A stretch of DNA of 64,000 bases from CBDIDH01 sp965277595 (GTDB lineage Bacteria; Planctomycetota; Planctomycetia; Isosphaerales; Isosphaeraceae), in NCBI GenBank assembly GCA_965277595.1, contig CBDIDH010000001.1, positions 1,860,001-1,924,000 of the forward strand, written 5' to 3'. The translations under genes and the position numbers were made by a program. Each line of letters starts with the position of its first letter. Positions within the stretch are counted from its first letter, which is position 1. The notes beneath the pieces were generated by a model. That model was not told the DNA's origin, searched no databases, and worked only from the letters and a program-made list of their open reading frames with translations. This document shows, one piece after another, positions 1-9,118 of this stretch.

Positions 1-2201
1 TGACCCCCGCGCAGCGACAGGCCGTGACGCACGTCAACGGCCCCTTACTCGTGCTCGCGGCGGCGGGATCGGGCAAGACGCGGGTCATTACGCGTCGGGT
101 CGCGTATTTGATGTCGCAAGGCATTTCCGGCAAGAACATCCTCGCCCTGACCTTTACCAACAAGGCCGCCGGCGAGATGCGGCAGCGGATCGGCTCACTC
201 GCGCCCGACTCGGGCGTCTGGGTCGGCACCTTTCATGCCCTTTGCGCCCGGCTCTTGCGATCGTATGCGCCGCTCGTCGGCCTCGATCGCGGGTTCACGA
301 TTTATGACCAGGGCGATCGCCTCCGCGCCATCAAGCAGACGATGACGCAACTGGATCTTGATGGCGTCTCGGTCCCCCCCGAACGGGTCGACGCGGCGAT
401 CAGCCACGCCAAGAACAAGCTGGAAGGTCCCGAAGCCCTGGCGCGACACGGCGATCACGTCGCCGCCGTGGCCGCTCGCGTATACGCCGCCTATCAAAAA
501 CGGCTCAGAGACTCGTCGGCCGTTGATTTTGATGACCTGCTCGTCCACATCGTCACGATCCTTCGCGAACATCCCCAGGTCCGCGCCGATCTCGACGCGC
601 GCTTTCGGTATGTTCTCGTCGACGAGTACCAGGACACCAACCTCGCCCAGTACGCGATTGTTCGGGGTATTTCGACGCTGCATCCCAACCTCTGCGTCAC
701 CGGCGACCCGGACCAGTCCATTTACGGCTGGCGCGGGGCGAACCTTGGAAATATCCTCAAGTTCGAGGATGATTTCCCCGGCTGCAAGGTCGTCAAGCTC
801 GAACAGAACTATCGAAGCACCAAGAACATCCTGCATGCGGCCGATACCCTGATCAAACACAATCAGCGCCGCAAATCCAAAGGGTTGACGACCGAGAACC
901 CCCGCGGCGCTCCTGTGGAATTGACCATCTACACGACCGAGGCCGACGAGGCGCGCGGAGTCGCCTCGAAGATTGTCGAGAAGGTCCGCGAGGGCGAATA
1001 TACCTATGGCGACGTCGCGGTCTTTTGCCGGGTCACGGCCTTGACGCGGAACTTCGAGCAAGCCTTTCGCGCGGCGAAGATCCCTTATCAGGTCATCGGC
1101 GGCCTCTCCTTTTATGAGCGGCAGGAGATCAAGGACGTTCTCGGCTATCTCAGCCTGATGGCGAATTCGAAGGACAACATCGCCTTCACAAGGGTTGTCA
1201 ACGTCCCCCCCCGAGGCGTCGGCGCCACGACCCTGGAAAAGCTCAATGAGCGAGCCGATGCCCTGGGAATCCCCTTGCTCGCCATGGCGCGGCAGGCAAC
1301 GGCCGTTCCCGGTCTCAAGGATCGCGCCGCCTCGGCGCTCCGCGATTTCAGTCTCTTGATGGACGAACTGACCGCCCTTCGCGATCAGACGGCCGAGGAA
1401 GTCACGCGCAAGCTGCTGGCGCTTTCCGGCTATCACGACTATCTCGCCTCGAACAACAAGGGCGAGGGTGAAGACAGGCTGGCGAACCTCGACGAACTCG
1501 TTTCCGCCGCTCGTGAATTCGATCGCGAACACCACGGAGCCTCGGTGCTCGACTTCATGGAAGAGATCAGCCTCGCCTCGTCGGTCGATCGCTGGAAGGA
1601 CGAGGCAGGGGCCGTTACCCTGATGACGATGCACGCCGCGAAGGGCCTGGAATTCCCTTTGGTATTCGTCGTGGGCATCGAGCAAGGGATCTTGCCGCAC
1701 TCAAGGGCGAATGAGGACGACGCCCAGATGGAAGAAGAGCGCAGGCTTTTCTTCGTCGGGATCACACGGGCCGAGCGCGAGCTGTACCTGAGCCATTGCC
1801 GGATTCGCGAATTTCGCGGCCAGCGACAGCCGACGATCCCCTCGCGGTTCCTCTCCGAACTTCCCGACGACGCGATGGTCTTCCGCGACCTCTCGGAGAT
1901 CTCCGTTCGAGCCCCCTTGCCGGCGCGTCGCCCCGAGTTTCGCGCTCCGGCGGGCTCGGGCTTTCGACTCACGACGGCCGCGGCGCTTGGCGGGGGATCG
2001 GCGTCGGCATCGACAACGCCTGATGATCTCAACGTCTTCCGGCCAGGTCTGGCGGTCATGCACCCGCAATACGGTCTCGGCCGGATCGTCGCGATCGACG
2101 GAGCCGGTCCCGACCGCAAAGGGCGCGTCGCCTTCACGCTTGGCGGCGAGCGCACGTTCGTGCTCTCAAAATCGCCTCTAAAACCCGTAACGGGCGGCTG
2201 A
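1..2201 (+). CDS. pcrA: UvrD/PcrA-type ATP-dependent DNA helicase (5' truncated by window edge)
   Basis: Superfamily 1A 3'-5' DNA helicase used in nucleotide excision repair and replication-fork maintenance. The frame is open from base 3 and the first visible residues (LTPAQRQAV) form the Q motif, so the true start lies just left of the window; the GTG at 24 is internal. Motif Ia/Walker A is AAAGSGKT, motif II is VDEYQDTN followed by DPDQSIYGWRGA (motif III), motif IV contains QNYRST, motif V is MTMHAAKGLEFP and motif VI is VGITRAERELY. The last 50 residues (HPQYGLGRIVAIDG onward) match the PcrA C-terminal Tudor-like domain, which favours PcrA/UvrD over Rep. The TGA is at 2199-2201 and pdxJ follows after 50 bp. 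Confidence 0.95.
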   Translation, partial: TPAQRQAVTHVNGPLLVLAAAGSGKTRVITRRVAYLMSQGISGKNILALTFTNKAAGEMRQRIGSLAPDSGVWVGTFHALCARLLRSYAPLVGLDRGFTIYDQGDRLRAIKQTMTQLDLDGVSVPPERVDAAISHAKNKLEGPEALARHGDHVAAVAARVYAAYQKRLRDSSAVDFDDLLVHIVTILREHPQVRADLDARFRYVLVDEYQDTNLAQYAIVRGISTLHPNLCVTGDPDQSIYGWRGANLGNILKFEDDFPGCKVVKLEQNYRSTKNILHAADTLIKHNQRRKSKGLTTENPRGAPVELTIYTTEADEARGVASKIVEKVREGEYTYGDVAVFCRVTALTRNFEQAFRAAKIPYQVIGGLSFYERQEIKDVLGYLSLMANSKDNIAFTRVVNVPPRGVGATTLEKLNERADALGIPLLAMARQATAVPGLKDRAASALRDFSLLMDELTALRDQTAEEVTRKLLALSGYHDYLASNNKGEGEDRLANLDELVSAAREFDREHHGASVLDFMEEISLASSVDRWKDEAGAVTLMTMHAAKGLEFPLVFVVGIEQGILPHSRANEDDAQMEEERRLFFVGITRAERELYLSHCRIREFRGQRQPTIPSRFLSELPDDAMVFRDLSEISVRAPLPARRPEFRAPAGSGFRLTTAAALGGGSASASTTPDDLNVFRPGLAVMHPQYGLGRIVAIDGAGPDRKGRVAFTLGGERTFVLSKSPLKPVTGG

Positions 2202-2251
2202 TTCGCCTCGATCACACACGGTTTCTGAAATTGGAGAAAGGGTCAACGGTC

Positions 2252-2980
2252 ATGCCTCGGCTTGGAGTGAACATCGATCACGTCGCCACGCTTCGCCAGG
2301 CCCGAGGAGGCCGCGAGCCTGATCCCGTCTGGGCGGCGGCCCTGGCGGAACTGGGGGGGGCGGATGGAATCACCGTGCATCTTCGGGAAGACCGTCGCCA
2401 TATTCAGGACCGCGACCTTCGGCTCTTGCGCGAAACGGTGGGCGTGCGCCTCAACCTGGAAATGTCGGTCGAGCCGGAGATTGTCCAGATCGCGATCGAT
2501 TCCAAGCCCGACCAGGTCACGCTCGTTCCCGAGCGCAGGGCGGAGGTCACGACCGAGGGGGGCCTTGATGTCGCCGGCCAGTTTGACCGCGTGGCCGAGG
2601 CTGCGCGACGATGCCGGGACGCTGGACTTGAGGTCAGCCTCTTCATCGATCCCGACCGGAACCAGGTGGAAGCCTCGCGGCGCGCGGGGGCCGTGGCGGT
2701 GGAGTTGCACACGGGGCGATACGCCGATGCTCTGACTTCGCATCACCGAACCCGCGAACTCGCCGCCCTGATCGCGGCGGGGGCGGAGACAGTCAATCAG
2801 GGCTTGTTGCTTCACGCCGGGCATGGCCTGAATTATGTCAACGTCGGCCCGGTCGCCCGGATCGCGTCGATGGCCGAGTTGAACATTGGACACAGTATTG
2901 TTGCGCGCGCGGTCTTCGTCGGTTTTGAAAAGGCCGTGGCCGAGATGAGGATGGCGATGCAACAGGCCCGTCACGATTAG
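2252..2980 (+). CDS. pdxJ: Pyridoxine 5'-phosphate synthase PdxJ
   Basis: Condenses 1-deoxy-D-xylulose 5-phosphate with 3-amino-2-oxopropyl phosphate to pyridoxine 5'-phosphate, the last ring-forming step of DXP-dependent vitamin B6 synthesis. The 242-residue product has the family length, with LGVNIDHVATLRQARG at the start, then ADGITVHLREDRRHI, LNLEMS, QVTLVPERRAE, and the C-terminal glycine-rich LLLHAGHGLNYVNV and ELNIGHSIVARA phosphate-binding segments. The start is ATG 2252, preceded by GGAGAAAGGG at 2233-2242. An in-frame TTG at 2231 lies within that ribosome-binding site and is rejected. Confidence 0.96.
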   Translation: MPRLGVNIDHVATLRQARGGREPDPVWAAALAELGGADGITVHLREDRRHIQDRDLRLLRETVGVRLNLEMSVEPEIVQIAIDSKPDQVTLVPERRAEVTTEGGLDVAGQFDRVAEAARRCRDAGLEVSLFIDPDRNQVEASRRAGAVAVELHTGRYADALTSHHRTRELAALIAAGAETVNQGLLLHAGHGLNYVNVGPVARIASMAELNIGHSIVARAVFVGFEKAVAEMRMAMQQARHD

Positions 2981-3136
2981 GGATCGGGCCGAACCCCGGT
3001 CCACCTCAGCGCATCCGTTTCCTGGAAGGAATGGACTGCGCTCCGTTGATCTTTTCTTTGCCCGGAGCGAACACTTAAGATATCGTGATGCCCTTCGGGC
3101 CGGTTTTGAGGATTTTTCCAAGAGGCGGAGTGGGTA

Positions 3137-4036
3137 ATGCCTTCCAAGGGTCGGATGTTCGCGGGCTGCACGGTCGCACTGGTTACCCCCTTTCGCGATG
3201 GCGAGGTCGATTACCAGAGCCTTCAGGCGTCGGTTGACTGGCAGATCGCGCAGGGAACCCCCGTCCTCAGCCCGGTCGGCACGACCGGCGAGTCTCCTAC
3301 CCTCTCTCACGAGGAACATGAGCGCGTGATTGCCACCGTGATCGAACGGGCGGCGGGGCGTGCCAAAGTCTTGCCCGGAACCGGCTCGAACTCGACCACC
3401 GAAGCCGTTCGCCTGACCCGGTTCGCTCTCAAGGCCGGCGCCGATGGAGCGCTCGTGGTCGCGCCTTATTACAATCGGCCGACGCAGGAAGGGCTTTATG
3501 CCCACTTCGCCAGGATTGCCGAGAGCGTTGACCTGCCGATCGTGCTTTATAACGTCCCCGGGCGAACAGGCCGGAACATTGATCCCGAGACGATCGAACG
3601 ACTCGCGAAGATCGGCCCCATCGTGGCGGTCAAGGAAGCAAGCGGATCACTCGACCAAGTGAGCGATGTTCTGGCTCGGACGAATTTGACGGTACTCTCG
3701 GGTGATGACAGTCTGACCTTGCCGATGCTTTCCGTCGGGGCCGAAGGGGTGGTCTCAGTCGTCGCCAACATCATTCCGCGCGACGTGATGGCCCTGCTCG
3801 ACGCCTTTGAGCGCGGCGACCTGGCCGCGGCACGGCAGGCACACGCAAAACTTTTCCCACTCTGCCGCGATCTGCTCGGTCTCGCGCCGAATCCGATTCC
3901 CCTCAAGACCGCGCTCGCGATCCTGGGTCGAGGCAACGGCGAGATGCGCCTTCCGATGTGCCCTCCCGAGGCGAAGGCGCGCGAGGCCCTCAAGCGGAGC
4001 CTGGCGCGGTATGGCCTGATCGGCGAGGACGCTTGA
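3137..4036 (+). CDS. dapA: 4-hydroxy-tetrahydrodipicolinate synthase DapA
   Basis: Class I aldolase condensing pyruvate with aspartate semialdehyde, the first committed step of the diaminopimelate/lysine pathway. The 299-residue length is normal. The Schiff-base lysine is K166 in VAVKEASG, the catalytic tyrosine is Y138 in LYNVPGRTG, and the GTTGES substrate loop is at 48-53. ATG 3137 is preceded by AGGCGGAG. Together with the secreted amidase near 10.8 kb it points to diaminopimelate and peptidoglycan metabolism; planctomycetes were once thought to lack peptidoglycan. It is separated from pdxJ by 156 bp and from the ArsR gene by 449 bp, so it may be transcribed alone. Confidence 0.96.
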   Translation: MPSKGRMFAGCTVALVTPFRDGEVDYQSLQASVDWQIAQGTPVLSPVGTTGESPTLSHEEHERVIATVIERAAGRAKVLPGTGSNSTTEAVRLTRFALKAGADGALVVAPYYNRPTQEGLYAHFARIAESVDLPIVLYNVPGRTGRNIDPETIERLAKIGPIVAVKEASGSLDQVSDVLARTNLTVLSGDDSLTLPMLSVGAEGVVSVVANIIPRDVMALLDAFERGDLAAARQAHAKLFPLCRDLLGLAPNPIPLKTALAILGRGNGEMRLPMCPPEAKAREALKRSLARYGLIGEDA

Positions 4037-4485
4037 AGGTCTCGCCTCGGTTTGTCCCAGGTTCCAATCAGACCCGGGATGCCGCGTCACCATGATTTGT
4101 TGAGACGACGGACACCAAGGATGTTGCCGTTTCACGACTTCTCTGGGGGATTCGGATCTTTGCCGCGGACGTGGCATGCCGTATGCTTTTCAACTTAGCG
4201 ATGGATGATTCATCACGCATCGTATGATGCGAAATCATCTTTTGGATCGAGAATCTTGCCAGGCGTTTCCTGGCGTGTCGCGGTTTCTCCTTCCCCCCCG
4301 ATCCTGGCGCGGCTAGCTATTCATTGGGTGCGTTCCCAGATTACCGGGAGCGGACGCCGCATCTGAACGCTGGATGCCAGTGGAAATCGCGTTGGAGAAC
4401 TTTGAAGCCGCACGGCGGGCCAATGATCCCCGTCCGGTGATGGGTCTCCCATAACTTTCGCAAAGTTTTGAGAGGATGGAAGCTC
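4037..4485. other. Intergenic region upstream of the ArsR-type gene
   Basis: 449 bp without a credible gene. It contains an inverted repeat at 4204-4239 (entered separately) and a TATGCT box near 4182 that could be a sigma70 -10 element, although no convincing -35 element was found. The ribosome-binding site AGAGGATGGA of the regulator lies at 4471-4480. The region probably carries the regulator's promoter, which is inference. Confidence 0.5.
4204..4239. repeat. Inverted repeat upstream of ArsR-type gene, possible operator or hairpin
   Basis: An inner perfect stem CGCATC (4216-4221) / GATGCG (4226-4231) with a GTAT loop is flanked by outer arms GATGATT (4204-4210) / AATCATC (4233-4239). ArsR-family dimers bind imperfect palindromes of this kind, and the site lies 247 bp before the start of an ArsR-type gene. 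It could equally be an RNA hairpin ending the dapA transcript, but no U-tract follows. Confidence 0.4.
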
Positions 4486-4893
4486 ATGGCCCGCAAATCG
4501 GTGACACGTTCGAGTGCGAACACCTCGGAAAGCAGTGACCTCGACACCATGCCAGAGGTCTCCGAGCAGGCGGTTCGCGAACTGGCGCAGGTCTTCAAGC
4601 TGCTCAGTGATGAAACGCGTTTGCGCATTCTTTTTTATCTTGCCCAGAACGGCGAGCTTCACGTGACGGATCTGTGCAGCCGCCTTGGCCAGAGCCAGCC
4701 GGCCGTGAGCCATCACCTGGCCCTGCTGCGCGTCTCGGGCCTGATCGAGTCGCGTCGGGAAGGTAAGCACAATTTTTACAGCGTGCGCACCGAGCATTTC
4801 GGCGACCTTCTCCTCGGCATTTTCACGGCCTCGGGCGAAATGCCCAAAAAGATTCGCTTTCATAACTTCGTGCTGAACTATTCCGGGGAATGA
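4486..4893 (+). CDS. ArsR-family winged-helix transcriptional regulator
   Basis: 135-residue DNA-binding protein. A hydrophilic 30-residue N-terminus is followed by a typical ArsR winged helix: LAQVFKLLSDETRLRILFYL, recognition helix region LGQSQPAVSHHLALLRVSGL, and wing RREGKHNFYSV. The metal-binding ELCVCDL motif of ArsR/SmtB is replaced by ELHVTDLCSRLG with one cysteine, so metal sensing at that site is unlikely. ATG 4486 is chosen over the in-frame TTG 4468 because AGAGGATGGA sits six bases before it. The gene is isolated and no target gene is evident next to it. Confidence 0.85.
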   Translation: MARKSVTRSSANTSESSDLDTMPEVSEQAVRELAQVFKLLSDETRLRILFYLAQNGELHVTDLCSRLGQSQPAVSHHLALLRVSGLIESRREGKHNFYSVRTEHFGDLLLGIFTASGEMPKKIRFHNFVLNYSGE

Positions 4894-5218
4894 GAATTCC
4901 CGGGGCTATTGGCAATCATTGAGCTGATCCGCGTGACCCGGCCGTCTCGCCTTGAAAAAAGGAGACTGACCGGGTCGTTGTTCTTCGGCTTGACCTGCAA
5001 GGCGGATCGGGGCAAAATGCCGACCGAAAGTCGTACGCCCCGGCAGCGATCGGGGGCGGGGCTGGTCGGTTTTCCCGCGTCCTTCGCCCACGCTTTTTAA
5101 AAAAACCGAGGCGGCACGCGAGACTGACCGGCGATCGAAGACGGGAGTTTCCGTCCGGTCCTGACGATCCTCAACGGAATGGGCCGCCCCTGCGGTCGGT
5201 GAAAAAGGAGTTGAACCG
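4894..5218. other. Intergenic region between ArsR-type gene and ompH-like gene
   Basis: 325 bp. A 63-codon TTG-started frame at 4909-5100 has no ribosome-binding site and no recognisable product. The downstream gene's strong site AAAAAGGAG is at 5202-5210. No hairpin or repeat of note was seen. Confidence 0.4.
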
Positions 5219-5938
5219 ATGCTGGTCTCGTCTCGCGCGGTCGCGGCGTTTGGACTCGGTCTGGTCGGTCTGGCCACGCTGGTTGGACCTGTCGCGGCCC
5301 AGCAGCCGCAAGACGGAGCCGTCCGCAAGGCGGCGAACACGCAGCCCACCGCTCCGGCCGCCGGCGCCGCCCCGGTGACCGCCGTCATCGGCACCGTCGA
5401 CATCGAGTCGGTCTTCAAGAATTACGACAAGGTCAAGACCCAGCAGGAAGAGTTCAAGGCCGCCGCCATGGCCAAGGCCAACGAACTGATGAAGTTCCAG
5501 AGCGAGGCCCAGGACGAGGCGCAAAAGCTCTCGAAGCTGACCCCCAACAGCGTCGACGCCAAGAAGTGCGAGGACCGTATCACCCAGCTCAAGGCCCAGA
5601 TCGAGGCCGGTCGCGAGCAGGCCCAGCGCGACTTCGCGCTCCGCGAGTCGGAAATGCTGGCAACCCTCTACAAGGAAGTTCAGGAGATGGTCTCGGCGAT
5701 CGCCCAGTTCAAGAAGATGACGTACATCGTTCAGATCTCGAACGAGCCGGTTTCGGGCTCGAACCCGAACTCGGTGATGTCGGCCATGGCCAAGACGGTC
5801 GTCTATGCCGACGCGCGGAATGACATCACCAAGGATGTCATCTACAACCTGAACAAGCGATACAAGGCCGCGGGTGGTGTCGCTCCCAAAGCCACTTCCG
5901 CCGCGCCGGCGGCTCCGGCGAGTCCCGCCGGAAACTGA
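5219..5938 (+). CDS. OmpH/Skp-family periplasmic chaperone-like protein
   Basis: 239 residues. The N-terminal signal peptide (hydrophobic segment to about residue 27, VGPVAAQQ cleavage region) is followed by an Ala/Pro linker and a Skp-like domain beginning IGTVDIESVFKNYDKVKTQQEEF. A long charged coiled coil (about 75-150) follows, then a beta segment (MTYIVQISNEPV) and an Ala/Pro tail. Skp holds unfolded outer-membrane proteins in the periplasm and is commonly encoded near lpx genes; lpxC follows 189 bp downstream here. It is longer than E. coli Skp because of the linker and tail. ATG 5219 follows AAAAAGGAG. Confidence 0.85.
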   Translation: MLVSSRAVAAFGLGLVGLATLVGPVAAQQPQDGAVRKAANTQPTAPAAGAAPVTAVIGTVDIESVFKNYDKVKTQQEEFKAAAMAKANELMKFQSEAQDEAQKLSKLTPNSVDAKKCEDRITQLKAQIEAGREQAQRDFALRESEMLATLYKEVQEMVSAIAQFKKMTYIVQISNEPVSGSNPNSVMSAMAKTVVYADARNDITKDVIYNLNKRYKAAGGVAPKATSAAPAAPASPAGN

Positions 5939-6127
5939 GTCGGGACCCGGACTTGAGTCTTGGTTCCTTTCGGCAATAGTTTGCGGCGGTCAGGCTCGGC
6001 GATGAGGCCGGGCCTTCCCCGCCCGATTGAAAAAAAATCGCCGTTGAGAGAATGCAAAAAGGGGCCAGGTCCTTGACCCGCCCCACGAACCAACGAACGC
6101 CATCAAGGACGATGGAGCCGGCACCGA

Positions 6128-6994
6128 ATGCTCACCGCGAGGCGCCTTCAGCGCACGATTGCCCGGGAAACGGAAGTCCGCGGGGTCGGGTTTGTTCAGG
6201 GCCATGATGTCGCCTTGCGCTTCCGGCCCGCTCCGGCCGATTCGGGCGTTGTTTTTGTCCGCACCGACCTTCCCGGTCGGCCGGAGGTCCGCGCCTCGAT
6301 CGCCAACGTGATTCCTCGCCAGCGCAGGACGACGATCCAGCGGGGTGAGGCCATCGTTGAGATGGTTGAGCACGTCATGGCCGCGCTCGCCGGCCTTCAG
6401 ATTGATAATTGCCGGGTCGAGATCGACGCTTCGGAAACCCCCGGCTGCGACGGCTCAAGCCTCGCTTTTGTCAACGCCGTCAAGGCATCGGGCGTTCGGG
6501 AACTCGACCGCGAACGCGCGATGCTCGTGATCCGCCACCCGATCACGCTCCGGGAAGGGACGGCAACCCTGACGGCCCGGCCCTCGGATAGTCCCGGCTT
6601 CCGGCTCGCCTATCATCTTGATTATGGCGCGACCTCGATCGGCGTTCAGGACCTCGCGGTTTCGATCACCCCCGAGTCGTTCGCCGAACAACTTGGCGGT
6701 TGTCGGACGTTTTTGCTGGAAGCCGAGGCCAATGCCTTGCGCGAGGCGGGTTTGGGTGCCCGGACGAGCGAGTCGGACCTCTTGATTTTTGGCGAGAACG
6801 GCCCGATCGGCAACGCCGTCCGGTTTCCCGATGAATGCGTGCGTCACAAGATCCTCGACATGGTGGGCGACCTGGCCCTTCTGGAAATGGACATCGTCGG
6901 CGAGGTCATCGCCAATCGGTCTGGCCACCAATTGAATGCCCGGCTTGTCACGGCCTTGCGGAAAACGGTCGATGATGATCGGTCGGCCGCCTGA
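6128..6994 (+). CDS. lpxC: UDP-3-O-acyl-N-acetylglucosamine deacetylase LpxC
   Basis: Zn-dependent deacetylase that commits UDP-(acyl)-GlcNAc to lipid A. All active-site residues are visible: E81/H82 in VEHVMAAL, H240 and D244 in RHKILDMVGDLAL, and general-acid H267 in SGHQLNARL. These correspond to E. coli E78/H79, H238, D242 and H265. The 288-residue product is a stand-alone LpxC, not the LpxC-FabZ fusion of Bacteroidetes. Start ATG 6128 has only weak upstream Shine-Dalgarno-like sequence (ATGGAGCCGGCACCGA). lpxA follows after 178 bp. Confidence 0.95.
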   Translation: MLTARRLQRTIARETEVRGVGFVQGHDVALRFRPAPADSGVVFVRTDLPGRPEVRASIANVIPRQRRTTIQRGEAIVEMVEHVMAALAGLQIDNCRVEIDASETPGCDGSSLAFVNAVKASGVRELDRERAMLVIRHPITLREGTATLTARPSDSPGFRLAYHLDYGATSIGVQDLAVSITPESFAEQLGGCRTFLLEAEANALREAGLGARTSESDLLIFGENGPIGNAVRFPDECVRHKILDMVGDLALLEMDIVGEVIANRSGHQLNARLVTALRKTVDDDRSAA

Positions 6995-7172
6995 TTTTTG
7001 TTCGGGCTTCTGGTTTTCGGGCATCGGAGAGTCGCCAACGCCTTGGGCCGGAACGGATGGATCTGCTGGGCTCGGGCTGCCATGCAACCGAACGCGACGG
7101 AGAGTGAAGGGCGGGCAATTCCGGCGTCACGGACGACGCCAACGTCACCCTCAGGGACCCGAGGAAACTGAA

Positions 7173-7985
7173 ATGGCCACCCTCATCGCCGACACGGCCT
7201 GTGTCGACCCCAGGGCAGAGATCGCCGACGGTGTCGAGATCGGGCCGTACTGCGTCATCGGCGCCGATGCCAAGGTCGGGCGCGGCACCCGATTGATCAG
7301 CCACGTCTGCATTCAAGGGCACACGAGCATCGGCGAGCACAACCTCATCAGCCCTTTCAGCGTGATCGGCGGCGATCCGCAAGACGTTTCCTATCAAGGG
7401 ACACCGACCCGGATCGAGGTTGGCGACCACAACGTCATCCGCGAGAACGTCACGATCAACCGGGCGACCGAGAAGGAAGACGGTCTCACGAAGGTCGGCA
7501 GCCATTGCTACCTGATGGCCGGCGCCCATGTGGCCCACGACTGCAAGCTCGGCGACTGGGTCACGATCGCCAACGGCACGATGCTCGGCGGTCACGTCCA
7601 TGTCGAGTCGCACGCGAGCCTTTCGGGGGGCGTCGCCGTTCACCATTACGCGTCGATCGGGTCGTACAGCTTTGTCGGCGGTCAGTCGCGGATTATCCAC
7701 GACGTCCCCCGGTTCATGCTCGTGGACGGCAACCCGTCGAAGGTCCGCTGCATCAATATCGTCGGTCTCAAGCGGAACGGCATCAGCGCCGAGGGGATTG
7801 ACTCGCTGCACGAGGCCCACCGCCTGATCTACCGGGCGAAGATGAGCGCTCGCCACGCGGCCGAGATCCTCGAAGCCCACGGCCACTTCACGCCCGAGGT
7901 CAAGAGCTTGCTTGAGTTTATCACCAATCAGCAAGACGGCAAGCATGGTCGGGGCCGCGAAAAACTCAGGATGAAGGCGTCATGA
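7173..7985 (+). CDS. lpxA: Acyl-ACP--UDP-N-acetylglucosamine O-acyltransferase LpxA
   Basis: First enzyme of lipid A synthesis, transferring a 3-hydroxyacyl chain to the 3-position of UDP-GlcNAc or UDP-GlcNAc3N. 270 residues: a left-handed beta helix of hexapeptide repeats, the catalytic histidine H122 in AGAHVAHDC (E. coli H125), GGDPQDVSYQG for substrate binding, and a C-terminal helical domain (LKRNGIS... EAHRLIYRA). ATG 7173 follows GAGGAAAC at 7161-7168; the frame is open further upstream but shows no family similarity there. It overlaps the next gene by 4 bp (ATGA), implying translational coupling. Confidence 0.95.
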   Translation: MATLIADTACVDPRAEIADGVEIGPYCVIGADAKVGRGTRLISHVCIQGHTSIGEHNLISPFSVIGGDPQDVSYQGTPTRIEVGDHNVIRENVTINRATEKEDGLTKVGSHCYLMAGAHVAHDCKLGDWVTIANGTMLGGHVHVESHASLSGGVAVHHYASIGSYSFVGGQSRIIHDVPRFMLVDGNPSKVRCINIVGLKRNGISAEGIDSLHEAHRLIYRAKMSARHAAEILEAHGHFTPEVKSLLEFITNQQDGKHGRGREKLRMKAS

Positions 7986-9118
7986 CAAACCTCAAGGTCG
8001 GCGTCGTCGGTGTCGGTCATCTTGGTCAGCATCACGCGCGCGTTCTGGGCGCGATCCCCGGCGTCGATCTCTTCGGTGTCGCCGACGCCCGCCCCGAGCA
8101 GGCTCGCGCCATCGCCGAACGCGTCGGCACCCGCGCCTTTGACGATTACCACGACCTGATCGACCACGTCGACGCCGTCTCGATCGCCGTTCCGACCTCA
8201 TTGCATCGCGAGGTCGCCGGCGCCTTTCTCGGTCAAGGCATCGCGACGATGATCGAAAAGCCCTTCGCCTCGACGCTCGCCCAGGCCGAGGAGCTTGTCG
8301 CGCTGGCGAGACGTCACCAAGCCCTGATCCAGGTCGGTCACATCGAACGCTTCAACCCCGCCCTCTCCGCGCTGGATGGCCTGCCGATCCGCCCCAAGTA
8401 CATCAACGCCGAGCGGCTCTCAACCTACACGTTTCGGTCGACCGACATCGGCGTTGTCCTGGACCTGATGATCCACGACATCGATCTGGTTCTTTCGCTA
8501 ATACCAACTCCCGCGCGGAGCGTCTCGGCCGTCGGCGTGAGCGTTTTCGGCGGTCACGAAGACATTGCCAACGCGCGGGTCGAGTTCGAGGACGGCTGCG
8601 TCGTGAACCTGACCGCCAGCCGGGCGAGTTTTCACGCCTCGCGCAAGATGCGGATTTATGGTCCCGAGGGATACGCCTCGCTTGACTTCGCCACTCGACA
8701 GGGAAACCTGATCCGCCCTTCCGATGCGCTGCGACGCGGCGAGATCGACCTCAAGGGGGTCGACATGGGGCGCCCCGCCGACGTGAAAGACCACGTTTTC
8801 GGGAAACTCCTGCGGGTCGATCAGGTTCAGACCGAGGGACGCGAACCGCTCGCCCTGGAGTTGGAAGAGTTTGTCCAGGCCGTTCGCGGCGAGCTTCGCC
8901 CCAGGGTCGGCGCCGAGGATGCCTTGCGATCGATGCGCCTGGCCGACCGGATTCTCGCCAGCCTGAACGCCCACGCCTGGGAAGGCTCTCCCGACGGCCC
9001 GACCGGTCCTCATCAGATTCCGGCGCCGAATCTTGATTCCGCGCACACGCTGCGTGGTCCAATCTCGTGGCGGATTCAAAATTCGCGACAGCCTTCGGCC
9101 AATCAGCCGAATTCGTGA
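7982..9118 (+). CDS. Gfo/Idh/MocA oxidoreductase coupled to lpxA, possibly a GnnA-type UDP-GlcNAc 3-dehydrogenase
   Basis: 378 residues. The Rossmann motif VGVVGVGHLGQHHARVL is at 6-22, the catalytic EKP at 92-94 (MIEKPFAS), and GHIERFNPAL at 119-128, which is typical of lpxA-adjacent members. An alpha/beta C-terminal domain contains LDLMIHDIDLVLSL. The start codon overlaps the lpxA stop, so the product probably acts on an LpxA-related sugar nucleotide. In Acidithiobacillus and Leptospira, GnnA oxidises UDP-GlcNAc at C3 before transamination by GnnB, giving the 3-amino substrate of LpxA. No GnnB-like transaminase is in the window, so this assignment is inference. The last 30 residues are low-complexity. 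Confidence 0.8.
   Translation: MTNLKVGVVGVGHLGQHHARVLGAIPGVDLFGVADARPEQARAIAERVGTRAFDDYHDLIDHVDAVSIAVPTSLHREVAGAFLGQGIATMIEKPFASTLAQAEELVALARRHQALIQVGHIERFNPALSALDGLPIRPKYINAERLSTYTFRSTDIGVVLDLMIHDIDLVLSLIPTPARSVSAVGVSVFGGHEDIANARVEFEDGCVVNLTASRASFHASRKMRIYGPEGYASLDFATRQGNLIRPSDALRRGEIDLKGVDMGRPADVKDHVFGKLLRVDQVQTEGREPLALELEEFVQAVRGELRPRVGAEDALRSMRLADRILASLNAHAWEGSPDGPTGPHQIPAPNLDSAHTLRGPISWRIQNSRQPSANQPNS

Noticed and set aside
4909..5100. 63-codon TTG-started frame before the OmpH-like gene
   Set aside because: No ribosome-binding site and no recognisable product.
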